64,000 bases of DNA. Source: Pseudomonas putida (GTDB taxonomy: Bacteria > Pseudomonadota > Gammaproteobacteria > Pseudomonadales > Pseudomonadaceae). Each line of letters starts with the position of its first letter. The stretch's first letter is position 1. Position numbers and translations under genes: made by a program. Where the stretch lies: NCBI GenBank assembly GCA_029953615.1, contig CP124529.1, forward strand, positions 1,826,998 through 1,890,997, read 5' to 3'. Positions 1-9,005 of the stretch are shown here, piece by piece. The notes under the pieces are model-generated. The model did not search any database. It was not told the DNA's origin and worked only from the letters and a program-made list of their open reading frames with translations.

Positions 1-24
1 TGGGAGCGGGCAAGCCCGCGAAGC
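1..24. repeat. REP element (single, cut by window edge)
   Basis: This has the same GGGAGCGGGC...GCCCGCGAAG core as the REP elements that recur through the window. It lies just downstream of the thioesterase stop. Its partner, if there is one, would be outside the window. Confidence 0.75.
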
Positions 25-38
25 GCCGAACACTGATC

Positions 39-440
39 TTATTCCACCGCCGAATCAGGGAACTGGTCCTGAATGTACTTGATCTCGGTCCGCCCATGCG
101 GCGCCGGCAACCCATCCTCGCCAAGGTTGACGAAGACCATCTTGTCGACCGTGAGGATGGCCTTGCGGGTAATCTTGTTGCGCACTTCGCACTTGAGGGT
201 GATCGAGGTACGGCCGAACTCGGTGGCGGTGATGCCCAGCTCGATGATGTCGCCCTGGCGCGAGGCACTGACGAAGTTGATTTCCGATATGTACTTGGTC
301 ACCACGCGCTGGTTACCCAGCTGGACGATGGCGTAGATCGCTGCCTCTTCGTCGATCCAGCGCAGCAGGCTGCCACCGAACAAAGTGCCGTTTGGGTTGA
401 GGTCTTCGGGTTTAACCCACTTGCGGGTATGAAAGTTCAT
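39..440 (-). CDS. acyl-CoA thioesterase, hotdog fold (YciA-like)
   Basis: This 133-residue protein should hydrolyse acyl-CoA thioesters in the cytoplasm. The YciA/BFIT-like signature is visible near the N-terminus: NPNGTLFGGSLLRWIDEEAA carries the conserved N/G/GG and acidic residues of the hotdog catalytic helix. The RTSITLKCEV and MVFVNL strands follow. I chose the ATG at 440 because GGAG lies five bases upstream and the conserved domain begins a few residues later; the frame stays open to 551 but the added residues look unrelated. It is transcribed away from the ahcY promoter region. Substrate preference cannot be read from the sequence. The family is clear, the physiological role is not. 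Confidence 0.85.
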   Translation of the reverse strand: MNFHTRKWVKPEDLNPNGTLFGGSLLRWIDEEAAIYAIVQLGNQRVVTKYISEINFVSASRQGDIIELGITATEFGRTSITLKCEVRNKITRKAILTVDKMVFVNLGEDGLPAPHGRTEIKYIQDQFPDSAVE

Positions 441-543
441 TTGTACTCCTGACCTGCCTGGATAACGTGTAGCAATGATGGCAGAGCGGCCGCTGTCGCT
501 CCATTGAACATCGACTATCGTCGCGATTAATCGACAGAAAGCC

Positions 544-572
544 TTGGGCAAGCCGACGGGCGCGGCTATAAT
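544..572 (+). promoter_or_regulatory. sigma-70 promoter for ahcY
   Basis: TTGGGC at 544-549 and a consensus TATAAT at 567-572 are separated by exactly 17 bases. Transcription would start near 579, so the leader would contain the whole SAH riboswitch. Confidence 0.7.
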
Positions 573-619
573 CTTCGCCGCTTCACATGGCCGCCCACAG
601 CGGCGCCATGCCCGCCACC

Positions 620-2145
<1,526 letters not shown>

Positions 2146-2153
2146 GCGGCCAG

Positions 2154-2211
2154 CTTGAAGCTTCAAGCGGCAATCAAAGGCAGACCGTGCCATTGCCGCT
2201 TGCAGCTCAAG
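2154..2211. repeat. imperfect inverted repeat between ahcY and metF
   Basis: The arm at 2154-2173 (CTTGAAGCTTCAAGCGGCAA) is an imperfect inverted copy of 2193-2211, with about three differences, so the RNA can fold into a long hairpin. It could stabilise the ahcY 3' end or reduce read-through into metF. It differs in sequence from the GTGGGAGCGGGC REP family. Confidence 0.6.
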
Positions 2212-2311
2212 CATCAAGGATCTTGAACGATGCCCAAGCCAGGCCGGCCATAACCGATCTGGCTTTTACTTGCAGCCCGCTGCATGAAGCTTGCTGCTAG
2301 AGGAACGCCTG

Positions 2312-3157
2312 ATGTCCCAGGAACGCCGTTACAGTTTCGAGTTCTTCCCGACCAAGACCGATGCCGGCCACGAAAAGCTGATGGGCGTCGCCCGCCAGTT
2401 GGCCGCTTACAACCCGGACTTCTTCTCTTGCACCTACGGTGCCGGTGGCTCGACCCGCGACCGCACGCTGAACACCGTGCTGCAGCTGGAAAGCGAAGTG
2501 AAGGTACCTGCCGCGCCGCACCTGTCGTGCGTAGGTGACACCAAGGCCGAACTGCGCACTCTGCTGGCCGAATACAAGGCCGCTGGCATCAAGCGCATCG
2601 TCGCCCTGCGTGGCGACCTGCCATCGGGCATGGGCATGGCCAGTGGCGAACTGCGCTACGCCAGCGACCTGGTCGAATTCATTCGCCAGGAAACCGCCGA
2701 TCACTTCCACCTGGAAGTGGCCGCCTACCCGGAGATGCATCCCCAGGCCCGCAACTTCGAGGCTGACCTGGCCAACTTCGTGCACAAGGTCAAGGCCGGT
2801 GCCGACAGCGCCATCACCCAGTATTTCTTCAACGCCGACAGCTACTTCTACTTCGTCGAGCGGGCACAGAAACTGGGCGTGGATATCCCGGTGGTACCCG
2901 GCATCATGCCGATCACCAACTACAGCAAGCTGGCGCGCTTCTCCGATGCCTGTGGCGCCGAGATCCCGCGCTGGATCCGCAAGCAGCTGGAAGCCTATGC
3001 CGACGACACCGCCAGCATCCAGGCTTTCGGCGAAGAAGTGATCACTCGCATGTGCGAACAGCTGCTGCAAGGCGGCGCACCGGGCCTGCACTTCTACACC
3101 TTGAACCAGGCCGAGCCGAGCCTGGCGATCTGGAACAACCTGAAGCTGCCACGCTGA
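2312..3157 (+). CDS. metF: methylenetetrahydrofolate reductase
   Basis: MetF reduces 5,10-methylene-THF to 5-methyl-THF with an FAD cofactor, supplying the methyl group for methionine synthesis. The protein is 281 residues. It shows the family start YSFEFFPTKTD, the YGAGGSTRDRT motif near residue 45, and the folate/FAD barrel segments ALRGDLPSG and AAYPEMHPQA. It ends with LNQAEPSLAIWNNL. The ATG at 2312 has GAGG at 2300-2303; the codons upstream are not family-like. It lies 166 bases after ahcY and is probably co-transcribed or read from the inverted-repeat region. A terminator follows. Confidence 0.96.
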   Translation: MSQERRYSFEFFPTKTDAGHEKLMGVARQLAAYNPDFFSCTYGAGGSTRDRTLNTVLQLESEVKVPAAPHLSCVGDTKAELRTLLAEYKAAGIKRIVALRGDLPSGMGMASGELRYASDLVEFIRQETADHFHLEVAAYPEMHPQARNFEADLANFVHKVKAGADSAITQYFFNADSYFYFVERAQKLGVDIPVVPGIMPITNYSKLARFSDACGAEIPRWIRKQLEAYADDTASIQAFGEEVITRMCEQLLQGGAPGLHFYTLNQAEPSLAIWNNLKLPR

Positions 3158-3189
3158 AATTTTTTGCAAAATCTGTTTAAGATTTGATT

Positions 3190-3216
3190 AAGGCTTTGGT
3201 CATAGACTAAAGCCTT
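3190..3216 (+). terminator. Rho-independent terminator after metF
   Basis: AAGGCTTT (3190-3197) pairs with AAAGCCTT (3209-3216) around an 11-base loop, followed by ATTCATTTT. It closes the ahcY-metF unit. Confidence 0.75.
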
Positions 3217-3249
3217 ATTCATTTTCCGGTTACACAGGTCTTGCCTGCC

Positions 3250-4320
3250 ATGCAGCCCCCCCAGCCATCGCGTCCACAGCTCGTCTACCTGGCTTTTGGC
3301 CCGGCAACCTACCATCAGGAAGCCTGCTTCAGCATCGTCAGTGCCCTAGCCCACCTGGGCCCAGGCGAAGCCATGGACATCCAGGTCTACACCGACAACC
3401 CGCAGCCCTATACCGGCCTTCCGGTCAGCGTACACCTGCTGGACGAAGCCACGCGCAAGGCATGGAACGCCCCCCACGGCTATCACTTTCGCAGCAAGCA
3501 TGTGCTGTTGCGCCAGGTGCTGCAGGATCACCCGCTGGCAGTGCTGATCGACACCGACACCTTCTTCCGCAAGTCGCCGCTGGAGCTGTTCGCCCGGGTA
3601 GCCCCAGGCCGCCTGCTGTGCAATGCCATCGGCGCGCGCTACGGCAGCAACCAGAAGTGCCTGCTGTACAAGAACCTGCTGGCCATCCTCGAATCCCGGG
3701 GCCTGGCCGATTGCCAGATGCCACTGGTCAACTCAGGGGTGATCGGCCTCACTGCCGAAGACGCCGGCACCCTGGACCGCTCCATCGCCTTGATGGACGA
3801 GTTCCACCCACTGGCTCGCGAAGCCTATACCCTCGAGGAGTTCTGCCTGGCGGTGGCGGCCTACCGCACGCTGGAGTTGGCTGAATGCACCGATGTCATC
3901 CACCACTACTGGAGCCGCAAGGCGCAGTTCCGCGCCAAGATCCAGGCCTGGCTGCGCAAGCACGGCCACGACCTGCTGAGCCAGGCGGCGCAGGCCGACG
4001 TGCCGCTGGTCAATGACCAGCTACCACGGCCACCAGCCCTGCAACGCCTGGGTTACAAGGCGCTGAGCATGACCCTGCCCCGCCACGAACGCCAGTTCGC
4101 CCGCGAGCTGCTGTATGGCTGCTACCCCTATGCCAACGAGTTCGACCGCGCCTGCGCGCCGGCCTGGTGGGACAAGGCCCTGGAGAACCTCAATGCCCGC
4201 CATGGCCACATGGAGCCCGAGCAACTGCGCCAGTGTTTGCGCCACCCGGGGTTGCGCCTGTCATTGGGTGAGCGGCGCAAGGATATCGAGGCGCATCTGC
4301 TGAGAACCTCCCAAGGCTGA
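3250..4320 (+). CDS. putative nucleotide-sugar glycosyltransferase (GT-A-like), orphan
   Basis: This 356-residue cytoplasmic protein has no signal peptide or membrane span. It looks like a GT-A glycosyltransferase: LAVLIDTDTFF (about residues 94-104) resembles the metal-binding DxD motif, and MPLVNSGVIGL (about residue 155) resembles the NSG loop seen in GT8/GT77-like enzymes. The C-terminal third is helical and rich in Arg and Trp. The ATG at 3250 is preferred; a TTG at 3241 is possible but sits only two bases from the nearest AGG. It stands alone between the metF terminator and a REP pair, so acceptor and sugar cannot be inferred from neighbours. Confidence 0.6.
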   Translation: MQPPQPSRPQLVYLAFGPATYHQEACFSIVSALAHLGPGEAMDIQVYTDNPQPYTGLPVSVHLLDEATRKAWNAPHGYHFRSKHVLLRQVLQDHPLAVLIDTDTFFRKSPLELFARVAPGRLLCNAIGARYGSNQKCLLYKNLLAILESRGLADCQMPLVNSGVIGLTAEDAGTLDRSIALMDEFHPLAREAYTLEEFCLAVAAYRTLELAECTDVIHHYWSRKAQFRAKIQAWLRKHGHDLLSQAAQADVPLVNDQLPRPPALQRLGYKALSMTLPRHERQFARELLYGCYPYANEFDRACAPAWWDKALENLNARHGHMEPEQLRQCLRHPGLRLSLGERRKDIEAHLLRTSQG

Positions 4321-4352
4321 GGTGTCCGCAGGAGCCATTGCCTTGCGCAATC

Positions 4353-4441
4353 CCTGTGGGAGCGGGCAAGCCCGCGAAGCAGGCAACGCGATAGATGGCA
4401 CCGGCTTCGCCGGTGTTCGCGGGCATGCCCGCTCCCACAGG
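4353..4441. repeat. REP pair (REPIN), structured spacer
   Basis: CCTGTGGGAGCGGGCAAGCC starts the left arm and the right arm is its near-perfect inverted copy. The spacer carries its own small hairpin, GGCACCGGCTTCGCCGGTG. This outward-facing layout with an inner hairpin recurs at 12569-12659 and 47883-47972. Confidence 0.9.
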
Positions 4442-4510
4442 GGTGGCGCATGGCATTACAGTTGTCCCGGGACGCTGGCCTTGCAATAGCCGAGCGCGTA
4501 ATCTCCGGCC

Positions 4511-5299
4511 ATGCCACTCGTCGCCCGTCTGTTCTGGATCCTGTCGCTCGCCTGCCTGAGCCCGCTGGCCCTGGGCGAGCGCCTGCGCCTGGTAACCGAC
4601 GACTGGGCACCCTATGTGTACCAGCGCGACGGCCAGCCGGCCGGCATCGACTATGAAGTCACCAGCCGGGTGTTCGAACGCCTTGGGTTCGAGGTGGAAG
4701 TGCAATTCCTGCCGTGGAAGCGCTGTCTGCTCATGATCGAACAAGGCCAGGCCGACGGCATCCTCGACATCTTCCAGGCCGACTCACGCCAGCCCTACCT
4801 GGTATATGCCGACGAACCCCTGTCGGAGGTCGAGTTCGTCCTGTTCCAGGCCCGCACACGTCGCCATGGCGTCAAGGGTCTGGATGACCTTGCCGGCCTC
4901 TCCGTCGGCACCTCGCCCGGCTACGCCTATGGTGCAGCGTTCAACGAGGCCGCACATTTCAGGCGTGAAGCCGCGCCCACCCATGAAGCCAACTTCGGCA
5001 AGCTGATGCTGGGCCGCATCGACCTGGCAATCACCGACCGCAGGGTCGGCCATTACCTGCTGCGGCATCTGGGCCTGCAACAGCAAATCGAGGAACTGCC
5101 GCTGGTGATCAGCCGCCAGGCGCAATTCCTGGGGCTGGCACGCAAGCCCGGGCGAGAGGCGCTGGCCCAGGCCTTTGCCCTGGAACTGGGGCGCTTCAAG
5201 CAGGAACCCGCCTATAGAGCGATCAGCAACCGCTACACAGGCGACATCGGAAACATTCTCAACGCCGTTGAGCAGCAGGAAAGCAGCACAGCGCGTTAG
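4511..5299 (+). CDS. periplasmic solute-binding protein, family 3, orphan
   Basis: This 262-residue protein has an N-terminal signal peptide (hydrophobic run LFWILSLACLSPLALG) and a type 3 solute-binding fold: RLRLVTDDWAPYVY, then GIDYEVTSRVFERLG, then the interlobe region LSVGTSPGYAYG. The typical SBP_bac_3 end ELGRFKQEPAYRAI follows. Proteins of this shape bind amino acids or similar small polar solutes in the periplasm. No permease or ATPase gene is adjacent, so it may serve a transporter encoded elsewhere or a sensor. The ATG at 4511 fits the signal peptide although its ribosome-binding site is weak. Substrate unknown. Confidence 0.75.
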   Translation: MPLVARLFWILSLACLSPLALGERLRLVTDDWAPYVYQRDGQPAGIDYEVTSRVFERLGFEVEVQFLPWKRCLLMIEQGQADGILDIFQADSRQPYLVYADEPLSEVEFVLFQARTRRHGVKGLDDLAGLSVGTSPGYAYGAAFNEAAHFRREAAPTHEANFGKLMLGRIDLAITDRRVGHYLLRHLGLQQQIEELPLVISRQAQFLGLARKPGREALAQAFALELGRFKQEPAYRAISNRYTGDIGNILNAVEQQESSTAR

Positions 5300-5302
5300 C
5301 TC

Positions 5303-5311
5303 TGTTATACT
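5303..5311 (+). promoter_or_regulatory. extended -10 promoter upstream of the rhlE-type gene
   Basis: TGTTATACT is an extended -10 (TGnTATACT). No good -35 box lies 16-18 bases upstream. It would give the helicase gene a leader of about 200 bases, consistent with the long untranslated stretch before the ATG at 5519, in which I see no other gene. Confidence 0.45.
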
Positions 5312-5518
5312 CGGGCCTTCCCGCCCGGCTCACGCCCGGACGCTCGGCCTCGCAACAGGCATCCCGATCGGCATCGACGCGCCTTCGCGTCCACCCTCCG
5401 TTACCCGGATGCGCAGTGAAAGCCCAGCTGGACCGGACGCGATCGCATCCCACCGATGCCCGTCGCGCCAGGCAGAACATCCCAAACGGGCCCAGCCCAC
5501 ACGAGAACAGGATTGCCC

Positions 5519-7408
5519 ATGTCCTTTGCTTCCCTCGGTCTCTCCGAGGCTCTTGTCCGCGCTATCGAGGCTGCGGGCTATACCCAGCCGACCCCCGTGC
5601 AACAGCGGGCGATTCCCGCCGTGTTGCAAGGCCGCGACCTGATGGTCGCCGCACAGACAGGTACTGGTAAAACCGGCGGTTTCGCCCTGCCGATCCTTGA
5701 GCGTCTGTTCCCGGCCGGCCACCCCGACAAGTCGCAGCGCCATGGCCCACGCCAACCCCGCGTACTGGTCCTGACCCCGACTCGCGAACTGGCAGCCCAG
5801 GTGCATGACAGCTTCAAGGTCTATGCCCGTGACCTGCCACTGGTCAGCGCCTGCATTTTCGGCGGGGTCGGCATGAACCCGCAGATCCAGGCCATTGCCA
5901 AAGGCGTGGACGTGCTGGTTGCCTGCCCTGGGCGCCTGCTCGATCTGGCCGGCCAAGGCAAGGTTGACCTGGCCCACGTGGAAATCCTGGTACTGGACGA
6001 AGCCGACCGCATGCTCGACATGGGCTTCATCCACGACGTCAAGAAGGTCCTTGCCCGCCTGCCGGCCAAGCGCCAGAACCTGTTGTTCTCGGCCACCTTC
6101 TCCAAGGACATCACCGACCTCGCCGACAAGCTCCTGCACAACCCGGAGCGTATCGAGGTCACCCCGCCGAACACTACCGTCGAGCGTATCGAGCAGCGTG
6201 TCTACCGCCTGCCGGCCAGCCACAAGCGCGCACTGCTGGCGCACCTCATCACCCAGGGCGCCTGGGAACAGGTGCTGGTGTTCACCCGCACCAAGCACGG
6301 CGCCAACCGCCTGGCCGAGTACCTGGAAAAGCACGGCCTGACCGCCGCCGCGATCCATGGCAACAAGAGCCAGAACGCCCGCACCAAGGCATTGGCCGAC
6401 TTCAAGGCCAACAGCGTGCGCGTACTGGTCGCCACGGATATCGCCGCCCGTGGCCTGGACATCGACCAACTGCCACACGTGGTCAACTTCGAGCTGCCGA
6501 ACGTCGAGGAAGACTACGTCCACCGTATCGGCCGTACCGGCCGCGCCGGGCGTTCGGGCGAGGCCATTTCCATGGTCGCGCCGGATGAAGAGAAGCTGCT
6601 CAAGAGCATCGAACGGGTGACCAGGCAAAAGATCCCGGACGGCGACCTGATGGGCTTCGACGCCAGCCAGGTAGAAGCCGAAAAGCCTGAAGTGCGTGAA
6701 CGCCAGCAGAACAGCGGCCGTGGTGGCCGCAACCAGCAGGCTCGTGGCGAAGGCGGCAAAGACGCCAACGGCGGCCGCAAGGACAAGGGCAAGGATAAAG
6801 GCAAGACCAAGCAACAGGCTGCGGACAAGCCAGCCGACAAGGAAAAGAGCGGCGACAAGCAACAGCAGCAACGCAAGCCGCGTGACAAGAAACCGCGCCA
6901 GCAGCAACAGCAGGCCAGCAACAGCAGCGTGCCGAAAGTGCCTGCCGACCGTGACCCGGAAGAGTTCCTGGACGACGATATCGACAACTTTGGCAACCGT
7001 GCCGACTATGTCAGCCCGTACCAGGGCAAGAACCAGGGCCGCAACCGCCGCCCGGGTGGCAGTGCCGGCCAAGGTCAGGCTCAAGGTAGTGGCCAACGCA
7101 GCAACGCGGGTGGCCAGGGTCGCAATGCTGGCCAGCAGCGCAATGGCGGTGGCGGCAGCGAGAAACGCCCGGGCCGCGCCAACAACGGTGGCGGTGCCCG
7201 CCGTGATGGTGGTGGCCGTGGCCGCCCGGCCCGTGACGATGCTGCCCGGCAAGAGCCGGCCGTGCGCAACCCGCGCCAGCCGGAAAAACAGCCAGTGATC
7301 ATCCGCAAGGAGTCCAAGCTCGACCGTTACCCGACGCCCGAGCAACTGGATGATCTGCCAAGCCGCCCACGCGGTGAGCGCCCGGCGCTGCTGACCCGCA
7401 AGGGCTGA
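5519..7408 (+). CDS. rhlE: DEAD-box ATP-dependent RNA helicase, RhlE type
   Basis: This 629-residue RNA helicase likely acts in ribosome assembly or RNA turnover. The motifs appear in order in the first 370 residues: Q motif [10 protein letters not shown], motif [17 protein letters not shown], motif II DEAD, motif [16 protein letters not shown] and [11 protein letters not shown]. The remaining 250 residues are low complexity, first rich in Lys/Gln/Asn, then in Arg-Gly-Gly-Asn, typical of RNA-binding tails. It ends with a short conserved-looking [15 protein letters not shown]. The ATG at 5519 has AGGA upstream and matches the family start [15 protein letters not shown]; the frame is open further upstream without family similarity. 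An inverted repeat follows the stop. Confidence 0.9.
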   Translation: MSFASLGLSEALVRAIEAAGYTQPTPVQQRAIPAVLQGRDLMVAAQTGTGKTGGFALPILERLFPAGHPDKSQRHGPRQPRVLVLTPTRELAAQVHDSFKVYARDLPLVSACIFGGVGMNPQIQAIAKGVDVLVACPGRLLDLAGQGKVDLAHVEILVLDEADRMLDMGFIHDVKKVLARLPAKRQNLLFSATFSKDITDLADKLLHNPERIEVTPPNTTVERIEQRVYRLPASHKRALLAHLITQGAWEQVLVFTRTKHGANRLAEYLEKHGLTAAAIHGNKSQNARTKALADFKANSVRVLVATDIAARGLDIDQLPHVVNFELPNVEEDYVHRIGRTGRAGRSGEAISMVAPDEEKLLKSIERVTRQKIPDGDLMGFDASQVEAEKPEVRERQQNSGRGGRNQQARGEGGKDANGGRKDKGKDKGKTKQQAADKPADKEKSGDKQQQQRKPRDKKPRQQQQQASNSSVPKVPADRDPEEFLDDDIDNFGNRADYVSPYQGKNQGRNRRPGGSAGQGQAQGSGQRSNAGGQGRNAGQQRNGGGGSEKRPGRANNGGGARRDGGGRGRPARDDAARQEPAVRNPRQPEKQPVIIRKESKLDRYPTPEQLDDLPSRPRGERPALLTRKG

Positions 7409-7421
7409 CAAAAAGCATGAG

Positions 7422-7543
7422 GGGGCCGCTTTGCGGCCCTTTCGCGACACAAGGCCGCTCCTACAGGTATTGCGCTGCAAGTGAAAACTGCGCAAAACCT
7501 GTAGGAGCGGCCTTGTGTCGCGAAAGGGCTGCGAAGCAGCCCC
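7422..7543. repeat. REP-like pair, second family, doubling as bidirectional terminator
   Basis: The outer arms carry hairpins GGGCCGCTTTGCGGCCC (7423-7439) and GGGCTGCGAAGCAGCCC (7526-7542). The inner arms are inverted copies of CGCGACACAAGGCCGCTCC (from 7443). Each outer hairpin is followed by TTTCG in the direction of the incoming gene, so the element can end transcription of both the helicase and yceI, which converge here. A relative of this family lies at 23122-23226. Confidence 0.85.
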
Positions 7544-7566
7544 CTCGGTCTTTCAGCTAAGCCGAA

Positions 7567-8145
7567 TTACTTCTGCTTCACACCTTCAACACTGATATCC
7601 AGGTCCAGGGTCTGCGAAGTAGCGCCCGGGCCTTTGATGCCGAAGTCGTTCAGGTTCAGCGTGGTGGTGGCATTGAAACCAGCGCGCTCGCCGCCCCATG
7701 GATCTTTGCCTTCACCGTTGAAGGTCGCCTTGAAGGTGACCGGCTTGGTCACGCCGTGCAGGGTCAGGTCGCCCGTCACGTCAGCAGTCTTCTCGCCAGT
7801 CGACTTGACGCTGGTGGAGACAAACTTGGCTTCCGGGTACTTCTTCACGTCAAGGAAGTCGGCGCTGGCAATGTGCTTGTCACGCTCGGCGTGGTTCGAC
7901 CACAGGCTGGCGGTTTTCAGGTCGACGCTGATCTTGCTGGCTTCAGGCTTGGCGCTGTCCCAGGTGAAATTGCCGTCGAAGTCCTTGAAGGTACCGTGAA
8001 TGAAGCTGTAGCCCAGGTGGCTGATCTTCCAGTCAACGAACGCGTGCTGGCCTTCCTTGTCGATCTTGTACTCGGCAGCCATGGCCTGGCCGGCGGAGAG
8101 CAGAGCGGTACCGAGCGCCAGAGCGGCAAAAGTCTTTTTCAACAT
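7567..8145 (-). CDS. yceI: YceI family periplasmic lipocalin-like protein
   Basis: This 192-residue exported protein has signal peptide [20 protein letters not shown] ending at AMA-AEY. The mature part is the YceI beta-barrel, which binds polyprenoid-type lipids in studied members: [48 protein letters not shown] and [15 protein letters not shown] are family segments. The ATG at 8145 gives the signal peptide and has AGGAAG upstream. It follows the cytochrome b561 gene by 34 bases on the same strand, the usual partner, which suggests a shared transcript and a role with membrane quinone or lipid redox chemistry. Confidence 0.93.
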   Translation of the reverse strand: MLKKTFAALALGTALLSAGQAMAAEYKIDKEGQHAFVDWKISHLGYSFIHGTFKDFDGNFTWDSAKPEASKISVDLKTASLWSNHAERDKHIASADFLDVKKYPEAKFVSTSVKSTGEKTADVTGDLTLHGVTKPVTFKATFNGEGKDPWGGERAGFNATTTLNLNDFGIKGPGATSQTLDLDISVEGVKQK

Positions 8146-8179
8146 CCTTACTTCCTTCCTATGCAATTGAGGTTGAGAG

Positions 8180-8731
8180 TCAAGCTTTGCGGCCCAGCAT
8201 GCGGGTCAGGGTCGCGTCACGGTCGATGAAATGGTGCTTGAGCGCTGCCAGGGCATGCAACACGGCAAAAATCACCAGGCCCCAGGCTAGCCAGAGATGA
8301 ATCACGCCAGCCACGTCTGCCTGGTCGGGCAGGTCGCTGACCAGCGCCGGTACTTCGAACAGGCCGAACACCGGAATGCCGACGCCGTCGGCGGTGGAAA
8401 TCAGGTAACCGGCGATCATTACCGCGAACAGCCCCACGTACAGGGCCAGGTGGCCCAACTTGGCTGCCAGACGGGTAAGCGCGCCGTGATTGGCCGGTGC
8501 CGGGGGTGGCGGGCTGATGAAGCGCCAGACTACCCGCAACAACATCACCGCCAGCAGCACCAGGCCGATGCTCTTGTGCAGGTCCGGGCCGGCCTTGCGC
8601 CAAGGGCTGTAGTAATCGAGGCCGACCATCCACAGGCCCAGGCCGAACAGGCCGAAGACTGCCAGCGCAACGCCCCAGTGCAGGACGATGCTGACCACGC
8701 CGTAGCGAGAAGGTGAATTGCGCAGTTGCAT
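8180..8731 (-). CDS. cytochrome b561 family inner-membrane protein
   Basis: This 183-residue protein has four predicted membrane helices (about residues 12-34, 50-68, 90-110 and 142-165). It carries the di-heme histidines expected of CybB proteins: H18 in [12 protein letters not shown]52 in PDLHKSIGL, and the pair near the C-terminus in IHLWLAWG and [11 protein letters not shown]. These proteins pass electrons between quinone and periplasmic partners. It is the first gene of a two-gene unit with yceI. An inverted repeat at 8813-8829 lies about 85 bases upstream and may be an operator. Confidence 0.93.
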   Translation of the reverse strand: MQLRNSPSRYGVVSIVLHWGVALAVFGLFGLGLWMVGLDYYSPWRKAGPDLHKSIGLVLLAVMLLRVVWRFISPPPPAPANHGALTRLAAKLGHLALYVGLFAVMIAGYLISTADGVGIPVFGLFEVPALVSDLPDQADVAGVIHLWLAWGLVIFAVLHALAALKHHFIDRDATLTRMLGRKA

Positions 8732-8812
8732 GTTGACGTGTTTCCCCGTGAAAGCTGTGCACAGACTAACGCGTAACGTATCGAAGAAAAGCGGAAAAAA
8801 TTGCTTTGGATT

Positions 8813-8829
8813 ATCGAGAAATCCGATAT
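8813..8829. promoter_or_regulatory. operator-like dyad upstream of b561-yceI
   Basis: TATCG-N7-CGATA forms a perfect dyad in an AT-rich patch of the otherwise GC-rich gap between the b561 gene and the amine oxidase. It is placed where an upstream activator site would be. No specific regulator is recognised. Confidence 0.35.
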
Positions 8830-8896
8830 GTATTCTGTAAGCTTCCCATTAAGGAAACATTAACGATAGTCGGGCAATCAGTGGTTGCCAGTACCC

Positions 8897-8988
8897 GCCC
8901 TATCGCCGGCAAGCCAGCTCCCACAGGTCTTGCACAGGCCTTCGAACCTGTGATGATCCTGTGGGAGCTGGCTTGCCGGCGATAGGGC
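8897..8988. repeat. REP-like pair, third family
   Basis: GCCCTATCGCCGGCAAGCC at the left and its inverted copy ending at 8988 enclose the CTCCCACAGG / CCTGTGGGAG inner arms. The core differs from the main family (AGCTGGCTTGCCGGCGATAG instead of AGCGGGC...GCCCGCGAA). It sits downstream of the amine oxidase stop. Confidence 0.88.
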
Positions 8989-9005
8989 CCAGCATAGTCA
9001 ACAAA

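Noticed and set aside
3157..3190. A/T-rich run after metF (AAATTTTTTGCAAAATC) as a promoter
   Set aside because: No paired -35/-10 boxes with correct spacing; it is more likely part of the 3' end before the terminator stem.
5330..7495. 721-residue open frame antisense to the RhlE-type gene
   Set aside because: It is a hydrophobic-looking shadow of the Lys/Arg/Gly-rich helicase codons; it has no start signal and no family motif.
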